From a virus, in the IMG/VR virus record IMGVR_UViG_3300025120_000076, positions 1 through 52,422 of that record: a stretch of DNA of 52,422 nucleotides; one strand, written 5' to 3'. A model generated the notes under the pieces. The model was not told the origin of the DNA and searched no databases. It saw only the letters and a program-made list of their open reading frames with translations. The position numbers and the translations under genes were made by a program. Below are positions 1 through 6,940 of the stretch, piece by piece. Numbering within the stretch: the first letter of the stretch is position 1; each line of letters begins with the position of its first letter.

Positions 1-252
1 CGTAGCTTAATAGGTCAAAAGAAATATGGCGCTACAATGATGCAAGAGATTGAAGGTCAAAAGAAAGATCTTAATAGGTTTATGATAGACGTACAAGAAG
101 AATTGATGGATGCTATATTATACATTGAATCAGCTAGACACTGCTTAAGAGACGAAATAGAAGAAGCTATGTTAAACCGTATGAATATAGTAGGTCAAAA
201 TGGAAATGATGGTTTACATTATATAGAGGTCAATGATGAAGAAGTTTTATAA
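1..252 (+). CDS. C-terminal part of a MazG-like/phage nucleotide pyrophosphohydrolase-type protein (partial)
   Basis: The frame is open from the first base, so the gene begins before the window; the first internal Met codon is at 37, but the upstream residues (K-K-Y-G-A-T) look like part of the same protein. About 83 residues are visible. The pattern K-Y-G-x(n)-D-L, then E-E-L-M-D-A-I-L-Y-I-E, is what I know from small phage proteins related to MazG-type (d)NTP pyrophosphohydrolases, where the acidic E-E-L-x-D helix binds metal. The metal-binding set cannot be judged because the N terminus is missing. It overlaps the next gene by 20 bases, as in an operon, and lies upstream of the ribonucleotide reductase genes, which suits a nucleotide-pool role. 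The coding call is solid; the function is tentative. Confidence 0.6.
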   Translation, partial: RSLIGQKKYGATMMQEIEGQKKDLNRFMIDVQEELMDAILYIESARHCLRDEIEEAMLNRMNIVGQNGNDGLHYIEVNDEEVL

Positions 253-688
253 AAAGAAAAAACGAGGACCTGTACAATCAAAAAAAATTACATATGACAA
301 TATAACTTTTGCATCAGGTTTAGAGCGTTATATGTATATGGCTTTGAAAAAAGCTAAGATCAAAGCTTTGTATGAAGGAGAAACATTTGAGCTTCAGGAA
401 GCTTTTGATTTTCCATTTGAATCATTTGAGCGTTGTGGAAATGGTAAAGGTGATTATAAAAATAGAGGTAATAAAAAAATACTTAATATAAAATATACAC
501 CTGATTTTGTTGGTAAAGGTTTTATAATAGAAACTAAAGGCCGAGCAAATGAATCATTTCCACTTAGATGGAAAATGTTTAAAAAGCTATTGACAGAAAA
601 TAAAATAGCTCCATTAACTTTATATAAACCACAAAATCAAAAAGAATGCGACGAAACAATAAGGCTAATCCTAAACTCGCGAAAGTAA
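233..688 (+). CDS. PD-(D/E)XK nuclease, phage endonuclease I / DUF1064-like
   Basis: Protein of 151 residues with a very basic N terminus (residues 3-18). The core matches the DUF1064/T7 endonuclease I-like pattern: F-A-S-G-L-E (E31), an L-Q-x-x-F-x-F-P stretch (about 54-61), Y-T-P-D-F (D91), then I-I-E-T-K-G-R (E100 and K102). E31, D91, E100 and K102 are the expected PD-(D/E)XK active-site set. Such proteins resolve branched DNA or degrade host DNA. The first two codons are both ATG (233 or 236). It overlaps the preceding reading frame by 20 bases and the next small frame by 43. Family call is confident; the substrate is inferred. Confidence 0.8.
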   Translation: MMKKFYKKKKRGPVQSKKITYDNITFASGLERYMYMALKKAKIKALYEGETFELQEAFDFPFESFERCGNGKGDYKNRGNKKILNIKYTPDFVGKGFIIETKGRANESFPLRWKMFKKLLTENKIAPLTLYKPQNQKECDETIRLILNSRK

Positions 689-822
689 TTGCTAGACAAA
701 AATATGCCGAAAGACAAATAGATACTTGGTGGAAGTGGAGTTGGAATATAAGAAAAAAAGTACTATACAAAGAGCTTGTAGAAGTACAAAACAAATATGG
801 AATAAAAGTATATGGAAAATGA
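646..822 (+). CDS. Small basic protein of 58 residues, unknown
   Basis: A short frame starting inside the end of the nuclease gene (M-R-R-N-N-K-A-N-P) and ending T-G-A at 820-822. It is rich in Lys/Arg, with a Trp-rich centre (T-W-W-K-W-S-W) and a Tyr/Lys-rich tail (Y-G-I-K-V-Y-G-K). It fills what would otherwise be a gap between tightly packed genes, and its stop overlaps the start of the next small frame (812), typical of phage operons. I do not recognise a family. The call rests on packing and composition only. Confidence 0.5.
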   Translation: MRRNNKANPKLAKVIARQKYAERQIDTWWKWSWNIRKKVLYKELVEVQNKYGIKVYGK

Positions 823-958
823 AATAAAAAACTGGAGTTTATCTTTTGGTTTTTATCCCGGTATATTACTAGGAATAAGATCTTACAATGAAGACAAACA
901 AGACACACACGTGTTATATCTACCATTTATAGATATAGCCTTAGAAATATATAAATAA
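812..958 (+). CDS. Small conserved-looking 48-residue protein upstream of nrdB
   Basis: Reads M-E-N-E-I-K-N-W-S-L-S-F-G-F-Y-P-G-I, then L-G-I-R-S-Y, and ends P-F-I-D-I-A-L-E-I-Y-K. Its stop and the nrdB start share a base (TAATG at 956-960), a classic translational-coupling junction. I recall similar 45-60-residue proteins with W-S-x-x-x-G, G-x-R-x-Y and P-F-x-D blocks in marine phages, always of unknown function; this should be treated as recollection. The coupling to nrdB suggests co-expression with ribonucleotide reductase. Confidence 0.6.
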   Translation: MENEIKNWSLSFGFYPGILLGIRSYNEDKQDTHVLYLPFIDIALEIYK

Positions 959-1926
959 TGGGATTATTTGACGAAAGAATACCGTATAAACCTTTTGAGT
1001 ATCCTGAGTACTACACGGAGGGTTGGTTGAAGCAAGCTCAGGCGTTTTGGTTACACACAGAAATACCTATGTCAGGTGATGTTAAAGACTGGAACGAGAA
1101 ATTAAATGAATCAGAGAAAAACCTAGTAGGAAATATCTTACTAGGGTTTGCTCAAACCGAATGTGCTGTGTCTGACTACTGGACACAAAAAGTTGTTGGT
1201 TGGTTTCCTAAACACGAAATACAACAAATGGCTATGATGTTTGGTTCACAAGAAACTATTCACGCAGTAGCATATAGTTATTTAAATGAAACACTTGGAC
1301 TTGAAAATTTTGAAGCTTTCCTGCACGAGCCAGCTACTGCTGATCGGTTTGACAATCTTGTTGCGTATGATGGCAATGAATCAGTCGGTATCGGAAAGTC
1401 ATTGGCTATTTTTTCTGCCTTCGCAGAAGGAGTATCTCTTTATTCTGCTTTTGCAGTATTGTATTCTTTTCAATTGCGCAACCTCCTTAAAGGAGTAGGT
1501 CAGCAAATGAAATGGTCTGTAAGAGATGAATCATTACATAGTAAAATGGGTTGTAGATTATTTAATCATATGTGTGAAGAAGATCCTACGTTATTAAAAG
1601 AGTGTGAGGACGATGTATATTTAGCAGCTAAAACAATGGTTAGTTTAGAAGAAAAGTATATAGATAAAATGTTTGAAATGGGAGATCTTGAAAATCTAAA
1701 AGCAGACGACTTAAAACAATTTATAAGAAAAAGAACTAATGAAAAACTTATTGAACTTGGTTACACAGATAAAAGAAAACTTTTTAAGTATGACTCTAAC
1801 AGAGCAGATAATCTCGATTGGTTTTATCATCTTACCGGGGGCCACACTCATACTGATTTTTTCGCCATACGTCCGACAGACTATAGCAAAGCTAATGAAG
1901 GTGAAGACTTTGAAGACATCTGGTAA
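958..1926 (+). CDS. nrdB: Class I ribonucleotide reductase small (radical) subunit
   Basis: Protein of 322 residues, normal R2 length. The diiron ligands are all visible: E68 (F-A-Q-T-E), E99 and H102 (Q-E-T-I-H), E157 (F-A-E-G-V), E191 and H194 (R-D-E-S-L-H). Y106 sits four residues after H102, where the radical tyrosine of class Ia/Ib enzymes lies, so a tyrosyl radical is expected. The first ligand is Glu where E. coli has Asp84. The acidic aromatic tail (E-D-F-E-D-I-W) is the typical peptide that docks into NrdA. Together with NrdA (3384-5081) it reduces ribonucleoside diphosphates to deoxy forms for phage DNA synthesis. The start is fixed by a TAATG coupling with the preceding small gene. 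Confidence 0.97.
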   Translation: MGLFDERIPYKPFEYPEYYTEGWLKQAQAFWLHTEIPMSGDVKDWNEKLNESEKNLVGNILLGFAQTECAVSDYWTQKVVGWFPKHEIQQMAMMFGSQETIHAVAYSYLNETLGLENFEAFLHEPATADRFDNLVAYDGNESVGIGKSLAIFSAFAEGVSLYSAFAVLYSFQLRNLLKGVGQQMKWSVRDESLHSKMGCRLFNHMCEEDPTLLKECEDDVYLAAKTMVSLEEKYIDKMFEMGDLENLKADDLKQFIRKRTNEKLIELGYTDKRKLFKYDSNRADNLDWFYHLTGGHTHTDFFAIRPTDYSKANEGEDFEDIW

Positions 1927-2014
1927 AATAAACATAACAGAAGAAGATATATACAATGATCTTAATTGGAGCGGCATGAGAGACCTTGTAAAAGATAAAG
2001 AAGAACTAAAATAA
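1895..2014 (+). CDS. Small 39-residue protein overlapping the end of nrdB
   Basis: A frame that overlaps nrdB by 32 bases and ends five bases before the lipoprotein gene. It encodes M-K-V-K-T-L-K-T-S-G, then an acidic middle (I-T-E-E-D-I-Y-N-D-L-N-W) and a charged end (D-K-E-E-L-K). The same frame is open back to 1739 with a hydrophobic stretch, but that part lies entirely over nrdB codons and is probably a shadow, so I prefer the ATG at 1895. No family recognised. Confidence 0.45.
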   Translation: MKVKTLKTSGKINITEEDIYNDLNWSGMRDLVKDKEELK

Positions 2015-2019
2015 AATAT

Positions 2020-2436
2020 ATGAAAAAAATAATAATTATTGCGTTAACGTTTATACTTACGTCTTGTGGTAGTACTTATAATGTTTCTACTGATTATAGA
2101 ATTAAAAGTATATTAACAATAACAGAAAAAGGAGATACTTTAGCTGTACCAGTTAGAGATTTTAAATTTAGAGTACTTGATAGAAGAATAGAAGAAATAA
2201 TAAATCGTGAATCATTTAGGTATCAATACAGAGGTAATTGGCCAAACTGGAATTACAACTATTACACAATACCTTTTAATCAAGGATATAATAGATCAAA
2301 ACCTAATATTAAACCTAATATTAAACCAATTAATCCATCACCGCCCTCTATTAAACCTAACATGCCTATAAATACGCCTAGAGTTAAACCTATTTCAAAA
2401 CCCAATAACAAGAAAAATGATATACGTCAAAGATAA
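2020..2436 (+). CDS. Predicted phage-encoded lipoprotein with Pro/Lys/Asn-rich tail
   Basis: Of 138 residues, the first 15 form a short signal peptide (M-K-K, then I-I-I-I-A-L-T-F-I-L-T-S) followed by C16-G-S, a good lipobox for signal peptidase II and of the kind common in Bacteroidetes. The middle (20-75) is a mixed soluble stretch; residues about 75-135 are rich in Asn, Tyr, Pro and Lys, with tandem K-P-N-I units (about 95-105). The mature protein should be anchored in a membrane facing the periplasm or outside. Phage lipoproteins of this kind often block superinfection; that is inference from type and location. It overlaps the next gene by 20 bases. Confidence 0.75.
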   Translation: MKKIIIIALTFILTSCGSTYNVSTDYRIKSILTITEKGDTLAVPVRDFKFRVLDRRIEEIINRESFRYQYRGNWPNWNYNYYTIPFNQGYNRSKPNIKPNIKPINPSPPSIKPNMPINTPRVKPISKPNNKKNDIRQR

Positions 2437-2980
2437 TTTTTTACCTAAAAACTTATTTAATTCTTTAATTGAATACGCAGATAAGTTTAAGGAAGTTAAG
2501 TATCCAGATAAATCTTTTTGGGTTAAAGAATTACCAGATGAGTTTAATAAATATATAGTTAGTCAATTAGAAAAATTTGAAGGAAAAAAAATAAAAAATA
2601 TATTATCTTTTTTACGTGAAGCAAAGAAGGGTCAAGATAATGATTGGCGTATACATAATGATACTATAATAAATGGTCAACAACCTGATAGAGCTATAGT
2701 GTTTTTTGTAGATGCTGATGAAGAAGATATAAATGGAACTGCTTTATGGGAACATGTAGATTACGGCCATACTTATATTAAGTCTGATGACAATGAGTTT
2801 AATAGATTATTAAAGGAAGATTCAAACAATAAATTAAAATGGAAATTAAATTCAATAATAGGTTATAAGTCTAATAGACTATTGTCATATCCCTGTGAGT
2901 ATTTTCACAGCAAATATCCTAACGAATATACAAATAGAAGAATAGTTTTAGTAATGTTTTATAAATATGAAGGAAAGTAA
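2417..2980 (+). CDS. 2-oxoglutarate/Fe(II)-dependent oxygenase-like protein
   Basis: 187 residues. The N terminus (I-Y-V-K-D-N-F-L-P) is the usual opening of prolyl-hydroxylase-like phage oxygenases. A facial triad fits: H80-x-D82 (W-R-I-H-N-D-T) and H164 (E-Y-F-H-S), followed ten residues later by R174/R175 (N-R-R-I-V-L-V-M-F), where the 2-oxoglutarate carboxylate is normally bound. Such enzymes hydroxylate proteins or small molecules; the substrate cannot be told. Found in the + strand metabolic cluster between the lipoprotein gene and a small coiled-coil gene, overlapping both. Confidence 0.7.
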   Translation: MIYVKDNFLPKNLFNSLIEYADKFKEVKYPDKSFWVKELPDEFNKYIVSQLEKFEGKKIKNILSFLREAKKGQDNDWRIHNDTIINGQQPDRAIVFFVDADEEDINGTALWEHVDYGHTYIKSDDNEFNRLLKEDSNNKLKWKLNSIIGYKSNRLLSYPCEYFHSKYPNEYTNRRIVLVMFYKYEGK

Positions 2981-3194
2981 ATTATTAGAAATGAAAAATA
3001 AAGTTGAAGCTTTAACAAGAGTTGTTCAACATTTATTAAATGAAATAACCCAAGTAAAAGATCTAGCAATAGGTACATTAGAAACAATTAAAAAAATGCC
3101 TGATTATGAAGAAGCAATCAACGCACTTAAAAAGGATGTGGTTGAAAAACCTAGTGAAACAGAGAAAATTAAGCCCGACAGAAAGACTAGCTAA
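2967..3194 (+). CDS. Small 75-residue coiled-coil protein
   Basis: Starts 14 bases before the end of the oxygenase-like gene. Residues 1-55 are mostly helix-forming with heptad-like hydrophobic spacing (L-L-E-M-K-N-K-V-E-A-L, V-V-Q-H-L-L-N-E-I); the tail is Lys/Glu/Pro rich. No family recognised. It overlaps the following membrane protein frame, as is usual here. May be an accessory or regulatory partner of a neighbour; no function is visible. Confidence 0.55.
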   Translation: MKESKLLEMKNKVEALTRVVQHLLNEITQVKDLAIGTLETIKKMPDYEEAINALKKDVVEKPSETEKIKPDRKTS

Positions 3195-3384
3195 CAGGTT
3201 GGGATATATGGGCACTGCTTTCATGATGACAAGCCCACATCTACTGCCTGATGAAAGAGGTATGATTACATACATAATAGCTGGTATAATATCTATACCA
3301 CAAGTGTTTGTAGCAAAACAATGGAACTTAGTATTTGTTAATTTAAACGTAGCAATAGCCTACATAATATTATATTTTTCGTAA
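3106..3384 (+). CDS. Small membrane protein with two transmembrane segments
   Basis: A basic N terminus is followed by R-L-G-Y-M-G-T-A-F and two hydrophobic segments: I-T-Y-I-I-A-G-I-I-S-I-P-Q-V-F (about 54-68) and L-V-F-V-N-L-N-V-A-I-A-Y-I-I-L-Y-F (about 75-91). The start is uncertain: ATG at 3106, 3136 or 3208. The last would begin 14 bases after the previous stop but would lose R-L-G-Y, which looks part of the protein. The P-Q dipeptide in a membrane helix and the final Asn-rich helix recall half-transporters of the PnuC/SemiSWEET type, but the match is too short to claim. Its stop shares a base with the nrdA start. Confidence 0.55.
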   Translation: MKKQSTHLKRMWLKNLVKQRKLSPTERLANRLGYMGTAFMMTSPHLLPDERGMITYIIAGIISIPQVFVAKQWNLVFVNLNVAIAYIILYFS

Positions 3385-5081
3385 TGTGGAATAATGAATG
3401 GAAAAAAGGTATTGATTACCCTGAGTGGGGAGATACCGAAGTATATAAAAAAACAATATCAGGAGGATATTTATATCATGAAGAAACACCAAAACAAGCG
3501 TACGAAAGAGTTTCTAAAACAGTTGCGCGAAGATTACAAAAGCCTGAAATGGCAGAAACTTTTTTTGAATATATATGGAAAGGCTGGTTATGTCTTGCCT
3601 CGCCTGTTCTTAGCAATACTGGTACTGATAGGGGTTTGCCTATTAGTTGCTTTGGTATTGACGTCGCTGATTCTATATATGACATAGGAACTAAAAATTT
3701 AGAGATGATGCTACTCGCTAAACACGGCGGTGGAGTTGGTATCGGTATAAATCAAATAAGACCCGCCGGGGCAAACATAACAGGTAATGGAACAAGTGAT
3801 GGCGTTGTGCCGTTTTGTAAAATATACGATTCAACAATACTTGCCACTAATCAAGGATCTGTCAGACGAGGAGCTGCATCAGTTAATATTAATATTGATC
3901 ACGCCGATTTCGATGAGTGGCTCGAAATACGTGAACCCAAAGGAGACGTCAACCGTCAATCGCTTAACCTGCATCAATGCGCTGTTGTTGGCGATAAGTT
4001 TATGCGAAAGCTTGAACAAGGAAATGGAGAAGCTAGAAGACGTTGGGGACGACTACTTCAAAAGCGTAAAGCTACTGGAGAACCTTACATCTTATTTAAA
4101 GGGAATACAAATAAGAATAACCCAAAAGCATACAAAGATAATGGGTTAAAAGTACATATGACAAATATATGTTCTGAAATTACATTACACACAGATGAAT
4201 CACACAGTTTTGTTTGCTGTTTATCTAGTTTAAATTTAGCAAAATATGAAGAATGGAAAAACACTAATATCATTTATGATGCTATCTGGTTTTTGGATGG
4301 GGTACTTGAAGAATTTATCCAAAAAGCTAAAAGTAAAATTGGCTTTGGAAACTCCGTTAGATCAGCAGAAAAAGGCCGTGCGCTTGGGTTGGGAGTATTG
4401 GGCTGGCATACCTACCTCCAAGAAAAAGGATTACCATTTGAAGGGTTATCTTCCCAGTTTGAGACGCGCAGAATTTTTTCTCAGATTAAGATTGAGTCTG
4501 AACGCGCTTCAATGGATTTGGCAGAAATTTATGGAGAGCCTTTGTGGTGTGCTGGAACTGGCTTTCGCAATACTCACCTACGTGCTGTTGCTCCTACTGT
4601 TAGCAATAGTAAGCTCAGTGGAAATGTTTCGCCAGGTATTGAACCGTGGGCTGCGAATGTATTTACAGAGCAGAGTGCAAAGGGGACTTTTATTAGGAAA
4701 AACCCAACACTCGAAAAAGAATTAGAAAAACTTAAATTAAATACAAAAGAAATATGGGACAAAATTTTAGCAGACGGTGGTTCGGTTCAAAATATAAAAG
4801 GTTTAGAAGACTCTACGAAAGAAGTATTTAAAACATTTAAAGAACTTAATCAATTAGAATTAGTAAGACAAGCAGGTATAAGACAACAATATATAGATCA
4901 ATCTGTTAGTTTAAATTTAGCTTTCCCAAGTACAGCAACTCCTAAGTGGATTAATAAAGTACACTTCGATGCTTGGAAAAAAGGTATTAAAACTTTATAC
5001 TACGTTAGAACAGAATCTGTTTTGCGTGGCGACATAGCTGACCATGCCATGAGTGAAGACTGTGTTGCGTGTGATGGATAA
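3384..5081 (+). CDS. nrdA: Class I ribonucleotide reductase large (catalytic) subunit
   Basis: 565 residues. Catalytic elements are complete: C89 (P-I-S-C-F) and C278/C279 (redox pair), the N261-x-C263-x-E265 active-site triad (N-I-C-S-E), the radical-transfer tyrosines Y539-Y540 (L-Y-Y-V-R-T-E-S), and the C-terminal shuttle cysteines C560 and C563. It lacks the N-terminal ATP-cone of bacterial NrdA (about 750 residues), so overall-activity inhibition by dATP is probably absent, a common state in phages. It pairs with NrdB (958-1926), but six small or accessory genes lie between. The start overlaps the previous stop by one base. Last gene of the + strand block, followed by a terminator. Confidence 0.97.
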   Translation: MWNNEWKKGIDYPEWGDTEVYKKTISGGYLYHEETPKQAYERVSKTVARRLQKPEMAETFFEYIWKGWLCLASPVLSNTGTDRGLPISCFGIDVADSIYDIGTKNLEMMLLAKHGGGVGIGINQIRPAGANITGNGTSDGVVPFCKIYDSTILATNQGSVRRGAASVNINIDHADFDEWLEIREPKGDVNRQSLNLHQCAVVGDKFMRKLEQGNGEARRRWGRLLQKRKATGEPYILFKGNTNKNNPKAYKDNGLKVHMTNICSEITLHTDESHSFVCCLSSLNLAKYEEWKNTNIIYDAIWFLDGVLEEFIQKAKSKIGFGNSVRSAEKGRALGLGVLGWHTYLQEKGLPFEGLSSQFETRRIFSQIKIESERASMDLAEIYGEPLWCAGTGFRNTHLRAVAPTVSNSKLSGNVSPGIEPWAANVFTEQSAKGTFIRKNPTLEKELEKLKLNTKEIWDKILADGGSVQNIKGLEDSTKEVFKTFKELNQLELVRQAGIRQQYIDQSVSLNLAFPSTATPKWINKVHFDAWKKGIKTLYYVRTESVLRGDIADHAMSEDCVACDG

Positions 5082-5086
5082 TAAAA

Positions 5087-5112
5087 AAGGGGACCTCAAA
5101 TGAGATCCCCTT
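5087..5112. terminator. Bidirectional terminator hairpin between convergent blocks
   Basis: An 11-base stem (AAGGGGACCTC / GAGATCCCCTT, one mismatch) with an AAAT loop, directly after the nrdA stop. A run of A precedes it and pyrimidine-rich sequence follows. It lies between the end of the + strand block (5081) and the end of the - strand late block (5148), so it can serve both directions. Confidence 0.8.
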
Positions 5113-5147
5113 CCGTTACAGGAACTTTTGGGTATGGTACGCCCAGT

Positions 5148-5384
5148 TTATTTTGTTCCTTTTTTTCTACCTTTTCTTTCCTTACCTTTTAAAGCATCAT
5201 CAATATCACCTAATTGATTACCTACTTCTTTTATTGCTTTAGCAACGTCTTGTAATTCTTTACTAGTTAGCTTGTATCTTTTTTTAATTTCTTTAACAGT
5301 AGCTATAGCTTTTTCGTCTATGCTTGTTTTACTCCACAGTAAAACCCACACGTCTTTCCAATATTGTTTAGTTAGTTTCCACAT
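5148..5384 (-). CDS. Small charged 78-residue protein, last gene of the late block
   Basis: Starts M-W-K-L-T-K-Q-Y-W-K-D-V-W-V-L-L-W, followed by two charged helical stretches and a strongly basic end (K-G-K-E-R-K-G-R-K-K-G-T-K). The Trp-rich N terminus could be an amphipathic membrane-touching helix. The distal position after lysis and tag-protein genes and immediately before the terminator suggests a late product. I do not recognise a named family. Confidence 0.7.
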   Translation of the reverse strand: MWKLTKQYWKDVWVLLWSKTSIDEKAIATVKEIKKRYKLTSKELQDVAKAIKEVGNQLGDIDDALKGKERKGRKKGTK

Positions 5385-5395
5385 ATCTTTTTATA

Positions 5396-5674
5396 TTAAC
5401 ATTTCCATCTGCGTCTAGCAGCTTTACCTCTTTCGCCTGTCCAACCTTTGGATCTAGCACAAAATGATTTTCTTCTTTTAGCAGCTTTGCTACCGGGCTT
5501 AACGTCACCTGTAACAGCTGTTTTTAATTTACTTCCTGGATTTTCTTTTTTATATTCTTTAACACCTTTACTAGTCATACCGGCGCCTTCGTCTGTTGAA
5601 AGAAAGTTTCTACCTTTACCTTTAGTTGTTTTTCTAACTCTAGTGAATGGTGAATTATGTTGTATATATGCCAT
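5396..5674 (-). CDS. Small basic tag-family protein with C-x-R-S-x-G-W motif
   Basis: 92 residues. The N terminus M-A-Y-I-Q-H-N-S-P-F is the shared tag discussed under findings. The rest (about 30-92) reads G-M-T-S-K-G-V-K-E-Y-K, N-P-G-S-K-L-K-T-A-V-T-G, R-R-K-S-F-C-A-R-S-K-G-W and ends R-R-R-W-K-C. I recall this block in small proteins of marine phages and giant algal viruses, function unknown; a search is needed to confirm. Highly basic, so it may bind DNA. It lies with two similar tagged proteins at the end of the late block. Confidence 0.8.
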   Translation of the reverse strand: MAYIQHNSPFTRVRKTTKGKGRNFLSTDEGAGMTSKGVKEYKKENPGSKLKTAVTGDVKPGSKAAKRRKSFCARSKGWTGERGKAARRRWKC

Positions 5675-5685
5675 GATTAATTATT

Positions 5686-6162
5686 TTATTCTCCACATTT
5701 TTTGCTAGGATCATCTACTCTTCTCCAATCTTCTTTTTCAAACCAATCACGTAATGTAGCTCCTTTTTTTCTAGCTCCTTTTACGTTTGTTTTTGAAGAT
5801 CGTTTATATTTACCACTAGCTCCAGCAGATTTTTTAGAGTTAACTAATTCTTTTTTCTTTTCAGCAGACAAGTTATCTATTTTAGATTTAGGTAAACATG
5901 TTTTAGTTGTGCCTCCGCCTTTTTGCCTAGTTGCAGGAGAACTGCTTTTAGGCACGCAGTTAGGAACTTCTCTTCCACCCTTCATTTTTGTACCTTCTTG
6001 CTTATATGATTTCCAACAGTTGAGTGGTGATTCTTCTTCAATATAATCTTCTATTTTATCAGCTTGCGCAGCATGCATTTTAGAAGCTTTGTTTAATTGA
6101 GTAACAACTTTTTTTAAAATTTTTTTTCTTAAAAAAGGAGAATTAGTTTGTATGTATGCCAT
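5686..6162 (-). CDS. Tag-family protein with two small Cys-containing blocks
   Basis: 158 residues, N terminus M-A-Y-I-Q-T-N-S-P-F-L-R-K-K. A helical stretch (about 15-45) is followed by E-S-P-L-N-C-W-K-S-Y-K-Q and V-P-N-C-V-P. Later come C-L-P-K-S-K-I, a Lys-rich K-K-S-A-G-A-S-G-K-Y-K-R-S-S-K and R-D-W-F-E-K-E-D-W-R-R-V-D-D-P-S-K-K-C-G. Both blocks look like conserved short modules that I have seen in marine phage and giant virus small proteins. Basic overall; probably a virion or DNA-associated protein. Shares its boundary base with the next gene. Confidence 0.8.
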   Translation of the reverse strand: MAYIQTNSPFLRKKILKKVVTQLNKASKMHAAQADKIEDYIEEESPLNCWKSYKQEGTKMKGGREVPNCVPKSSSPATRQKGGGTTKTCLPKSKIDNLSAEKKKELVNSKKSAGASGKYKRSSKTNVKGARKKGATLRDWFEKEDWRRVDDPSKKCGE

Positions 6163-6347
6163 TATTTTTTACCTTTACCCATTTTACTTGGTCCACCAGC
6201 TTTAGTACATCTTACACCCCAACCAGAAGCGTAGGCGCTTGGCCAAACTTTAAATTTCTTTTTAGCCGCAGCTTTGCAAGGTCCACTTATAGAGCCGTTT
6301 AAAGGAGAACCTAAATTAAAAGGAGAATCGTATTGTTTGTATGCCAT
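6162..6347 (-). CDS. 61-residue tag-family protein with K-V-W-P-S-A-Y-A-S motif
   Basis: Starts M-A-Y-K-Q-Y-D-S-P-F-N-L-G-S-P-L-N-G, so it carries the tag and both an S-P-F and an S-P-L-N element. The rest is one compact block: C-K-A-A-A-K-K-K-F-K-V-W-P-S-A-Y-A-S-G-W and V-R-C, then a Gly/Lys tail. I recall this S-A-Y-A-S block from small cyanophage and giant-virus proteins of unknown function. The two Cys might coordinate metal or form a disulfide. Located just after the holin-like gene in transcription order. Confidence 0.8.
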   Translation of the reverse strand: MAYKQYDSPFNLGSPLNGSISGPCKAAAKKKFKVWPSAYASGWGVRCTKAGGPSKMGKGKK

Positions 6348-6349
6348 AA

Positions 6350-6505
6350 TTATTTATTTTTTTTTGATTGAATCCATTTGTCTACAGTATATCCTATTGT
6401 TACTAATAGTAAAAGAATTTTTAAAATCATTTCTATATTTGTGAAAGTGGTGACGCCTAGTGTTACACCGTTTATTACGTAAAGTTTTGCTTGTTGAAAA
6501 TCCAT
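6350..6505 (-). CDS. Small holin-like membrane protein of 51 residues
   Basis: Encodes M-D-F-Q-Q-A-K-L-Y-V-I-N-G-V-T-L-G, then F-T-N-I-E-M-I-L-K-I-L-L-L-L-V-T-I-G-Y-T and a basic end (W-I-Q-S-K-K-N-K). One clear membrane segment (about 24-40) and a weaker one before it, with a charged C terminus, is typical of very small phage holins. It sits between the amidase gene and a tag-protein gene, the usual place for a lysis protein. A separate three-helix holin candidate exists at 35088-35492. Confidence 0.65.
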   Translation of the reverse strand: MDFQQAKLYVINGVTLGVTTFTNIEMILKILLLLVTIGYTVDKWIQSKKNK

Positions 6506-6514
6506 TTTTTATTT

Positions 6515-6940
6515 TTATATATTACAATACTCTTCATAAGCGTTAAAACACGGACAGCTTTTCGCTGAAAATTCGTTGTGCCCATGTATCGTTGCTTTTG
6601 GATGTAGTTTTTTTAATACTCTTAATAACTCTAATAAAGTTGCTATTTGATTAGGCGTTCTAGTATCTTTAGCTATCCAGTCTCCATCAGATCCTCTTTC
6701 AGCTTCAACTCCACCAATATAACAAATACCTATACTACCCTTATTGTGATTTTTTACATGAGCACCTGTTTCTGTTATAGGTCTACCATATTCTATCATA
6801 CCATCTAAACCTATTACGTAATGATAACCTATACCTCTCCACCCTCTTTTTTTATGCCATTTGTCTATAGTAGCTGCAGATATCTCTTTACCTTCTTGTG
6901 TGGCAGAACAGTGTATTATTATTTTATCTATTGCCCTCAT
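6515..6940 (-). CDS. Endolysin: N-acetylmuramoyl-L-alanine amidase, T7 lysozyme type
   Basis: 141 residues, close to T7 lysozyme (151). Zinc ligands match: H10 (I-I-I-H-C-S-A-T), H121 (H-G-H-N-E-F) and C129 (K-S-C-P-C-F); K127, two residues before C129, and Y41 (G-Y-H-Y-V-I) match the T7 catalytic Lys and Tyr. G-Y-H-Y-V-I-G-L-D-G and G-S-I-G-I-C-Y-I-G-G are family blocks. It cuts the amide bond between muramic acid and the peptide stem to lyse the cell. No signal peptide, so it needs a holin, which is encoded next to it. The start touches the end of the large virion gene. Confidence 0.95.
   Translation of the reverse strand: MRAIDKIIIHCSATQEGKEISAATIDKWHKKRGWRGIGYHYVIGLDGMIEYGRPITETGAHVKNHNKGSIGICYIGGVEAERGSDGDWIAKDTRTPNQIATLLELLRVLKKLHPKATIHGHNEFSAKSCPCFNAYEEYCNI

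Noticed and set aside
579-926. 115-codon - strand frame opposite the nuclease and small genes
   Set aside because: Antisense to better-supported overlapping + strand genes; hydrophobic Ser/Phe/Leu composition typical of a shadow.
1739-1894. Upstream part of the small frame overlapping nrdB, with a hydrophobic segment
   Set aside because: Runs over essential nrdB codons; the apparent membrane segment is the shifted reading of conserved NrdB sequence.
4246-4725. 159-codon + strand frame within nrdA
   Set aside because: Same strand but a different frame from nrdA, which has all catalytic motifs through this stretch; a shadow.
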